A stretch of DNA of 11,087 nucleotides. Origin: Clostridium sp. CAG:167. Lineage in GTDB: Bacteria > Bacillota > Clostridia > Lachnospirales > Lachnospiraceae. Position 1 is the first letter of the stretch. Every line of letters begins with the position of its first letter. The notes below the pieces were generated by a model. That model did no database searches. It was given only the letters and a program-made list of their open reading frames with translations, and was not told the DNA's origin. Shown here piece after piece: positions 6,204 through 11,087 of the stretch. The stretch spans positions 1,764 through 12,850 of the forward strand of contig HF998338.1 of the NCBI GenBank assembly GCA_000433735.1. Reading direction: 5' to 3'. A program made the position numbers and the translations under genes.

Positions 6204-6680
6204 ATGGATATTTATGTAGACGCAGATGCCTGTCCGGTGGTAAGGATCGTTGAGACTGTGGCACAGAAGCATGGCATACCGGTAACATTGCTTTGCGATA
6301 CAAATCATGTACTGAATTCGGATTACAGCCAGATCAAGGTCGTAGGTGCCGGTGCAGATGCAGTGGATTACAAACTTATCAGCATGTGTCGGGCGGGAGA
6401 TATCGTTGTATCACAGGATTACGGCGTGGCAGCCATGGCTCTGGGAAAAGGTGCTTATGCGATCCATCAATCCGGCAAATGGTACACTGATGAGAACATT
6501 GATCAGATGCTGATGGAGCGGCATTTGAACAAGAAAGCCAGGAGAAAATCTCACAAGAATCATTTGAAAGGACCGAAAAAGCGGACAGAAGAGGACGATG
6601 CGCGGTTTGCACAGTCATTTGAAAAAATGATCATGAAGGCGAAAGAAAAGGAAGGACGGGATCAGAACGATGGCATATAG
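6204..6680 (+). CDS. UPF0178 (DUF188) family protein, YaiI/YqxD-like
   Basis: A 158-residue cytosolic protein with the family opening MDIYVDADACPVV, whose paired aspartates (D6, D8) and cysteine (C10) are the hallmark of UPF0178. It continues with VTLLCDTNH, VVGAGADAVDYKLISM, GDIVVSQDYGVAAMALGKGA and the basic tail motif KKARRKSHKNH, ending with FAQSFEKMI. All typical blocks are present and the length is normal. The family has a PIN-like fold and has been suspected of nucleic-acid-related activity, but its role is not settled. ATG 6204 is chosen over in-frame starts back to 6120 because the conserved block begins here and AAAGGAG lies at 6186-6192. It is the first gene after the promoter at 6132 and overlaps the next gene by 11 bases. 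Confidence 0.92.
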   Translation: MDIYVDADACPVVRIVETVAQKHGIPVTLLCDTNHVLNSDYSQIKVVGAGADAVDYKLISMCRAGDIVVSQDYGVAAMALGKGAYAIHQSGKWYTDENIDQMLMERHLNKKARRKSHKNHLKGPKKRTEEDDARFAQSFEKMIMKAKEKEGRDQNDGI

Positions 6681-6951
6681 CAGGGAAAAATCAGATCAGG
6701 TTTACCGGGCTTTGTTAGAGAAAGGACTGGAAGAGGGACTTTGTCGTGAGATCGCATATAAATATATGAACACGGAGTACACTGCTACGAGAATGTTGGG
6801 CTATCTGTACCGGACCACAGAACTTACGGAGACAATGATCGTGGACGAGATGATCGCCATTTTAGAAGACCGCCACCGGTTTCAGAAAAAACACGAGGCG
6901 GAACACGCCAATGAGGCAATTACCAGATTTTACAACGAGGAACGGGAATAA
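6670..6951 (+). CDS. Small helical protein of unknown function
   Basis: A 93-residue, highly charged soluble protein (REKSDQVYRALLEKGLEEGLC, then MNTEYTATRMLGYLYRTTEL, then a basic and acidic helix RHRFQKKHEAEHANEAITRF). It has no signal peptide, membrane segment or recognisable catalytic motif. The start overlaps the UPF0178 gene by 11 bases in another frame, and the next gene starts one base after its stop, so translational coupling is likely. I do not recognise the family. The arrangement argues that it is real rather than a chance frame. Confidence 0.75.
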   Translation: MAYSREKSDQVYRALLEKGLEEGLCREIAYKYMNTEYTATRMLGYLYRTTELTETMIVDEMIAILEDRHRFQKKHEAEHANEAITRFYNEERE

Positions 6952-6952
6952 A

Positions 6953-7180
6953 ATGAAAATTTACAAAATCAAGAGAATCGAAGAAGCAGATTATGGCTGT
7001 GAAGAACGGCCGGAGGGATATGTGCCTAAGGTCACGGTTTACCTGGAGGATGTTGCAGGGGCACAGAAGATTATCAAGATGGAAGATGCATTGTTGTATA
7101 AAAGAAACCTGGACGAAGGAGACGAGGCAGTTCTTGCTCAGGATGGTACATTGTATGCACCGGGGCAGATGGATGAGTAA
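6953..7180 (+). CDS. Small protein of unknown function, probably beta-rich
   Basis: A 75-residue protein beginning MKIYKIKRIEEADYGCEERP. The alternation of hydrophobic and charged residues in KVTVYLEDVAGAQKIIKMED and GDEAVLAQDGTLYAP suggests a small beta structure. The ATG at 6953 is preferred over an in-frame one at 6911 because the latter lies deep inside the preceding gene, while 6953 follows that gene's stop by one base. There is no signal or membrane segment. Function unknown. It is part of the UPF0178 transcript by spacing. Confidence 0.7.
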   Translation: MKIYKIKRIEEADYGCEERPEGYVPKVTVYLEDVAGAQKIIKMEDALLYKRNLDEGDEAVLAQDGTLYAPGQMDE

Positions 7181-7219
7181 GTCCGGATGGGATTTTCAAA
7201 AGAAAGGATGAAGCAGTAA

Positions 7220-7444
7220 ATGAAATCAACATTGATAAAAGACACTACCAAGGAAGAACGTATCGCATTGATCCGGCAGTGGCTTCCGGATGATGATGGT
7301 ATGAACGAGGACGGTGGTATGGATCTCTGGGATCTGTATGCAGATTATATAAATGGAACAAAAGAGATTGCAGAGTGCAATGCGGCGTTTCACACAGATT
7401 TTATGACAGAGAAAGATCTGGCAGAAGGAAAATTAAAAGGATGA
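7220..7444 (+). CDS. Small acidic protein of unknown function
   Basis: A 74-residue acidic protein (MKSTLIKDTTKEERIALIRQ, then a Gly/Asp-rich DDDGMNEDGGMD, then LWDLYADYINGTKEIAECN). It is likely helical with a flexible acidic loop. AGAAAGGA about ten bases upstream is the ribosome binding site. Its stop overlaps the start of the esterase gene in an ATGA arrangement, indicating coupled translation. No known domain is recognised. Confidence 0.75.
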   Translation: MKSTLIKDTTKEERIALIRQWLPDDDGMNEDGGMDLWDLYADYINGTKEIAECNAAFHTDFMTEKDLAEGKLKG

Positions 7445-8096
7445 ACATAAAGAAGTTTTGTTATGGAAATCAGGGACCGCTGATTTTGTGGGGAACTTAT
7501 AATTTCCGTGAAAATGAGACAGAGCAGACAATGGAAACTATCCGTCAGCAGCTACCGGATGCGGAGTATACGGTGGTAGCGGTGGAAGTGGATGACTGGT
7601 TTCGGCAGTTTTCACCCTGGCCGTCTAAGCAGCTGGACGGTAAATTTGTTGGAGAAGCGGAGAAAACCTGGCAGTGGATGGAGGAACATGTTCTGCTTGA
7701 GTGTGGCGTAGATGCGGCCGGGAAGATGCCGGATAGAAAGATTTATATTATGGGATATTCTTTGGCGGGGCTGTTTGCCTTGTGGGCTTTGATGGAAAAG
7801 CCGGTTTTGTCCGGGGCAATCAGCTGCTCCGGTTCGTTGTGGTATCCGGATTTTATGGGAAAAATCCAAAATGACTGCCATAAGCTGCAGGGGAAAACGA
7901 TTATCTCAGTGTAGGCGGCAAAGAGGCGAATACAAAGGATCCATTGATGGCAAATGTGATCATGTGCACAAAAGAGACATATGGATTTTTGAAAGATCAA
8001 AATGATGTGAAATATGAATTGAATTCCGGAGGACATTTTGCGGATGCGGGGAAACGCCTGGCGAAGGGGATTCGGTGGGTGCTGGAGGAAGAGTGA
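7441..8096 (+). pseudogene. Alpha/beta-hydrolase-type esterase, frameshifted
   Basis: The first open part (7441-7914) encodes 157 residues with the nucleophile elbow GYSLAG (105-110, Ser107) and SGSLWYPDF, typical of esterase-like alpha/beta hydrolases. It ends at TAG 7912-7914. The other half continues in the frame of 7902: YLSVGGKEANTKDPLMAN, then NSGGHFADAGKRLAKGIRWV, ending at TGA 8094-8096. The likely catalytic histidine (codon 8034-8036) lies only in this second part. One missing T near 7900-7904 (ATTATC for expected ATTTATC) would join the two frames into a protein of about 218 residues. As written, the product lacks its histidine and should be inactive. It could be a true pseudogene or a sequence error. 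The start overlaps the preceding gene as ATGA. Confidence 0.85.
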
Positions 8097-8204
8097 TAAA
8101 AAGCGTTTTTTATCAACGCAACCCCTAGTTGCTTTCCTTCACACGATTTTACCTGTATCATAAAAACAGAAACCAACTATACATGATACAAGGAGGAGTC
8201 GGCT

Positions 8205-8972
8205 ATGAAAACAAAGAATATTATTTTAGATCTTCGTACTAAAAAAGGAATGTCCCAGGATGAACTGGCAGATAAAATCATGGTAACGCGTCAGGCGGTG
8301 TCCCGCTGGGAGAACGGAGAAACCATACCAAACACAGAAACGCTGAAACTGTTGTCCAAAGAATTTGATGTTTCCATCAACACCCTTTTGGGAGAGCCAA
8401 GAAAACTGATCTGTCAGTGCTGCGGAATGCCGATTGAGGATGATGCGATTTTGGGGCGCGAAAAGGACGGTACATTAAACGAAGAATATTGCAAGTGGTG
8501 CTATGCAGATGGTATTTATACCTATAACGATATGGACCAGTTGATCGATGTGTGTGTAAAAAACATGGTAAATGAAAATTTTACTGAGGAGCAGGCGCGG
8601 TCCTATATGAAAGAAATGCTTCCGAAACTGGACTATTGGAAGAGATACGATGAACTCAGTGACAATGGACAGTTTGAAGAATTTAAGCAGCAGTTGATGG
8701 AAGAAATCAATGATCTTCATATCAAGGGACTCCCACAGGTAAAAGAATTGAACGCCCTGGTGGGAAAATATGTGAATCTTATGTATACCCTTCCTAATGG
8801 AGAAAAGGTAAAATTTCTGGATGATCAAAAGACATACCTGGGAAATCAGCTGGAATGTGTATTTGGTGGCAGCAGGCGTTTTGGAATAGTGGTAAATATG
8901 GATTTTATCATGGTTTGTACTTATGAGGAAGATGGCGAAAACCCGGAACTGCTTTTATACAAAAAAAGATAA
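8205..8972 (+). CDS. XRE-family regulator with zinc ribbon and C-terminal domain
   Basis: A 255-residue protein. Residues 5-62 are an XRE helix-turn-helix (LRTKKGMSQDELADKI, VTRQAVSRWENGETIPN, LLSKEFDVSINTLLGE). Residues 68-102 form a putative zinc ribbon with C70, C72/C73, C96 and C99 in CQCCGMP and YCKWCY. Residues 105-175 are helical (ENFTEEQARSYMKEMLPKL) and the last 80 are strand-rich (YVNLMYTLPNGEKVKFLDD, RRFGIVVNMDFIMVCTYEE). AAGGAGG about eight bases before the ATG fixes the start. The XRE part implies DNA binding; the zinc ribbon and C-terminal part may sense a metal, redox state or ligand, which is inference. It is a monocistronic-looking gene between the broken esterase and the HD gene. 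Confidence 0.88.
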   Translation: MKTKNIILDLRTKKGMSQDELADKIMVTRQAVSRWENGETIPNTETLKLLSKEFDVSINTLLGEPRKLICQCCGMPIEDDAILGREKDGTLNEEYCKWCYADGIYTYNDMDQLIDVCVKNMVNENFTEEQARSYMKEMLPKLDYWKRYDELSDNGQFEEFKQQLMEEINDLHIKGLPQVKELNALVGKYVNLMYTLPNGEKVKFLDDQKTYLGNQLECVFGGSRRFGIVVNMDFIMVCTYEEDGENPELLLYKKR

Positions 8973-8979
8973 ATTCCAA

Positions 8980-9008
8980 TTGACAAAGTAAGGATATAGG
9001 TATATTAG
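8980..9008 (+). promoter_or_regulatory. Putative promoter for the HD-domain gene
   Basis: A perfect TTGACA at 8980-8985 is followed by TATATT at 9001-9006 (15-bp spacer) or TATTAG at 9003-9008 (17-bp spacer). The leader of about 30 bases carries AAAGGAG before the ATG at 9044. Confidence 0.6.
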
Positions 9009-9043
9009 TATGGCATAGGCTTCACAGAAAGGAGATTGATAAC

Positions 9044-9646
9044 ATGAGTGATATTTCAAGAGAAGAAGCATGTGCCTTACTAAAAAAATATAACAAGGAT
9101 CCGTTTCACATTCAGCACGCATTTACGGTGGAGGCTGTGATGGAGTGGTTTGCCAGAGAACTGGGTTATGGTGATGAGGCAGGACACTGGGGGATCATTG
9201 GTCTGCTGCACGACATCGATTTTGAACTTTATCCGGCAGAACACTGCCTGAAAGCACCGGAACTTCTGAGAGAGGGAGGCGTGTCGGAAGATATTATCCA
9301 CGGTGTTGTGTCTCACGGATATGGAATTACGGTTGAATGTGGTGTGACGCTGGATGTGGAACCGGTTCATGAGATGGAAAAAGTGTTGTTTGCAGTGGAT
9401 GAACTGACAGGACTTATCTGGGCAGCAGCCCTTATGCGTCCATCCCAAAGTACCAAGGACATGCAGTTAAAATCCCTGAAAAAGAAATATAAAAGCAAAG
9501 GATTTGCGGCCGGCTGTTCCAGAGAGGTAATCGAAAGAGGTGCCGAACAGCTTGGCTGGGAATTGGAAAAACTGCTTACGATGACTTTGCAGGCGATGGC
9601 AGAGAGTGAAGACAGAATCAATCAGGAATTGGAGCAGGAGCAGTAA
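9044..9646 (+). CDS. HD-domain phosphohydrolase-like protein
   Basis: A 200-residue cytosolic protein with the HD metal-binding set: H25 (HIQHAF), H56-D57 (GLLHDIDFE) and D119 (FAVDELTG), with additional histidines H67, H86 and H91. This matches the small HD hydrolases of Clostridia that carry the HDIDFE motif. The HD superfamily hydrolyses phosphate esters, often of nucleotides, but the substrate cannot be read from the sequence. The C-terminal third is helical and acidic (AMAESEDRINQELEQEQ). AAAGGAG precedes the start with normal spacing. It has its own promoter at 8980 and is followed by a weak hairpin rather than a clear terminator. Confidence 0.9.
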   Translation: MSDISREEACALLKKYNKDPFHIQHAFTVEAVMEWFARELGYGDEAGHWGIIGLLHDIDFELYPAEHCLKAPELLREGGVSEDIIHGVVSHGYGITVECGVTLDVEPVHEMEKVLFAVDELTGLIWAAALMRPSQSTKDMQLKSLKKKYKSKGFAAGCSREVIERGAEQLGWELEKLLTMTLQAMAESEDRINQELEQEQ

Positions 9647-9731
9647 AGCTGAGCCGGAAAAGCGTTCATGTTCCGGGGAAAAATAACCGATGTTGAGAGT
9701 AAAAAAGAAAAGTTGAGATAGAGGTGAATCA

Positions 9732-10718
9732 ATGGAGGAGTACATAGTAGAAATAATATCGTCACACAGAAGGGAAGTGCTCATAGTCCTTTTGTTCCTT
9801 ATTGTTATTTGGCTGATTAGCAAATTAACAAGCAAAGAGGACAAATGGGTATCAAAAGAGAAGTTTCAGAGAGAAAAGAAAAAACTGCATCCACATTTTT
9901 CGGAGGAGGAATTTCGCAGGTTTTGTGCTTTTCTAAAATCCTATCAAGGAGGATATGTAAGAAGAAGATCCGGGAAAATAGTTTATCAGGATTTTTTGAA
10001 TAAAGAAAAGGGAGATTTGAAAGGGATATTCTTTAATCTTGTAATTGCCAATCCCAACATAACCGTAGCGCAAAAGGAAGAGTTCAGACATTTTTTGATT
10101 TCCATTGGTGTGACGGGCGTGGACGAAAGGCCCGAATATGAGACCAGGGACAGCAAGTTGAAAAATCGAAAGACGGATGAGGATGATTACTGGCGGAAAG
10201 AAGTAGGAAATACCGGAGAACAAATCGTCAGGGATGAATTGAAAAACCTTGACCAGAAAAATTATGCTGTTATCAATGGCCCGGCTCTGAAATACGGCGG
10301 ACAGGTAAAAGAATTTGACCATATTGTTGTGGGAAAAACAGGTGTATTTTGCATAGAAACGAAAGCGTTTGGAATGACAGATGGGAAAAACACAAAGTCA
10401 GTGATCCACATTGATGGAAAGGACAACTGGATGCTGCAAAGGGGGAACTATGGTAAAAACATCGGAGCACCGACAAAGCAGATCCAGGAAGAAACCCAGG
10501 TGCTGGAAAATGTGATTCAGGAAGATGTGGCAGAAGTACACCCGGTGCTGGTGCTGAGTAACCGTGAGATTCAGGTAAGAAGCAAGTGTAAACTACCTTA
10601 TGATATAGTCAGGGTAGATGGAATTGTGGATTACATAACCAAGTACAAAGGCTTTGTCCTAAAGGCAAATGAGAGGAAATTTATATTGTCGGATATTGAT
10701 AGATGCAGAGTGAATTAG
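9732..10718 (+). CDS. Membrane-anchored NERD-domain (nuclease-related) protein
   Basis: A 328-residue protein. One membrane segment at about 16-32 (VLIVLLFLIVIWLIS) anchors the N-terminus. Residues 35-130 are a charged helical region of unknown family (KKKLHPHFSEEEFRRFCAFL). The NERD domain covers about 155-280: GNTGEQIVRDEL with E163, EFDHIVVG with D196, and GVFCIETKAFG with E209 and K211. The last two blocks form the D-x12-ExK core of the restriction-endonuclease-like fold, and all its residues are present, so nuclease activity is possible although unproven for this family. The C-terminal part (VHPVLVLSNREIQV) is consistent with the rest of the fold. AGAGGTG precedes the start. It is 85 bases after the HD gene and may share its transcript. 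Confidence 0.87.
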   Translation: MEEYIVEIISSHRREVLIVLLFLIVIWLISKLTSKEDKWVSKEKFQREKKKLHPHFSEEEFRRFCAFLKSYQGGYVRRRSGKIVYQDFLNKEKGDLKGIFFNLVIANPNITVAQKEEFRHFLISIGVTGVDERPEYETRDSKLKNRKTDEDDYWRKEVGNTGEQIVRDELKNLDQKNYAVINGPALKYGGQVKEFDHIVVGKTGVFCIETKAFGMTDGKNTKSVIHIDGKDNWMLQRGNYGKNIGAPTKQIQEETQVLENVIQEDVAEVHPVLVLSNREIQVRSKCKLPYDIVRVDGIVDYITKYKGFVLKANERKFILSDIDRCRVN

Positions 10719-10801
10719 GAAAAAATCAAAAAAGTGTGCTGGCATGGTGGCGGCGGGGCGGATTCTGTGAAAGGTGTTTTGCAATATGATATAAAATCAC
10801 A

Positions 10802-10853
10802 ACACCAAGTTGGTAAAATGTTGTATTTTTATAACATTTTGTTGACTTGGTGT
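10802..10853. repeat. Long inverted repeat upstream of the XRE gene
   Basis: ACACCAAGT (10802-10810) and ACTTGGTGT (10845-10853) are perfect complements. Inside them AAAATGTTGTA and TATAACATTTT pair with one G-U around a TTTT loop. The four bases between these blocks (TGGT and GTTG) pair only by G-U wobble, so an RNA could fold all 24 positions. The right arm overlaps the -35 element of the downstream promoter, which suits an operator. Both readings are inferences. Confidence 0.8.
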
Positions 10854-10871
10854 GCATTTATGGTATAAAAT
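10842..10871 (+). promoter_or_regulatory. Putative promoter of the right-edge XRE gene
   Basis: TTGACT (10842-10847) is followed after 16 bases by TATAAAAT (10864-10871), preceded by TGG as a partial extended -10. The spacing and the GGAGGG at 10888-10893 fit expression of the gene at 10900. The -35 lies within the right arm of the inverted repeat, suggesting repression by the encoded regulator. Confidence 0.65.
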
Positions 10872-10899
10872 AATACTAGGAAGAAATGGAGGGATGATC

Positions 10900-11087
10900 A
10901 TGAATGAAATGTTAGGCAGCCGAATTAAGGAATTAAGGAATGCAAAAAATTTTACTCAAGAACAGGTTGCTGATCGGATTGGAGTCAGCAGACAGAAATA
11001 TGCGAGAATTGAAAAAGGGGTAAATAGCATTACATTAGATATCCTTTCTAAGGTGGCAGAGGTTCTTGGAGTAACTGTGGGAAATAT
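10900..11087 (+). CDS. XRE-family HTH regulator (3'-partial)
   Basis: The first 62 codons of a gene cut by the right edge. The product starts MNEMLGSRIKELRNAKNFTQ and contains the whole XRE helix-turn-helix: FTQEQVADRIGVSRQKYARIEKG, then ITLDILSKVAEVLGVTV. SRQKYARIEKG is common in small XRE repressors and antitoxin-type regulators, but the partner domain or neighbour lies outside the window. GGAGGG at 10888-10893 supports the ATG at 10900; an in-frame ATG at 10894 is too close to it. The promoter and inverted repeat just upstream suggest autoregulation. Confidence 0.85.
   Translation, partial: MNEMLGSRIKELRNAKNFTQEQVADRIGVSRQKYARIEKGVNSITLDILSKVAEVLGVTVGN

Noticed and set aside
8118..8139. 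Hairpin GCAAC / GTTGC with a T-rich tail as terminator of the esterase operon
   Set aside because: The stem has five pairs and the tail is interrupted by C residues, too weak to call.
8154..8190. Inverted repeat TGTATCAT / ATGATACA before the zinc-ribbon XRE gene as an operator
   Set aside because: Arms are only 8 bp with a 21-bp spacer, and I could not place a convincing promoter around it, so it is left as a possibility only.
9654..9676. Hairpin CCGGAA / TTCCGG after the HD gene as terminator
   Set aside because: Short stem, 11-base loop, and the following sequence is A-rich rather than a T tract.

Overview
The window looks like chromosomal DNA of a gut-type Firmicute, most likely a member of the Lachnospiraceae/Clostridia. 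The evidence is strong AGGAGG-like ribosome binding sites, Lys/Glu/Ile-rich proteins, AT-leaning codon use, short intergenic gaps, and recognisable families such as a UPF0178 protein, an XRE regulator with a zinc ribbon, and a kinase-STAND fusion. Every gene I can support is on the + strand. There are no rRNA or tRNA genes, CRISPR arrays, transposases or phage structural genes.

Layout. (1) 1-2998: most of a large signalling protein, an atypical Ser/Thr kinase fused to an NB-ARC-like STAND NTPase and a helical repeat tail. Its frame is open to the left edge and it ends at a clear intrinsic terminator. (2) 3105-6053: a cell-envelope module made of a short MerR-type regulator with a dyad operator, a four-helix membrane protein and three small lipoproteins, closed by a second strong terminator. 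This module has been rearranged. The first two lipoproteins share an identical signal peptide and linker at DNA level, then carry unrelated mature domains. The gap between them holds a 28-bp piece of the merR coding sequence. The second lipoprotein is cut by an in-frame TGA inside a short tandem repeat. (3) 6132-8096: a promoter, then a tight run of a UPF0178 (YaiI/YqxD) protein, three small proteins of unknown function and an alpha/beta-hydrolase-type esterase broken by a frameshift. (4) 8205-10718: an XRE regulator with a zinc ribbon, an HD-domain protein with its own promoter, and a membrane-anchored NERD-domain protein. (5) 10719-11087: a noncoding stretch with a long inverted repeat over a strong promoter, followed by the first 62 codons of another XRE-type regulator cut by the right edge.

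How they fit. Regions 1, 3 and 4 read as independent housekeeping or signalling units. Region 2 is the most unusual: a putative one-component regulator next to envelope proteins of unknown function, with direct sequence evidence of duplication, deletion and domain exchange. No complete, clearly new system can be proven from this window. The rearranged lipoprotein cluster and the kinase-STAND fusion deserve the closest look.
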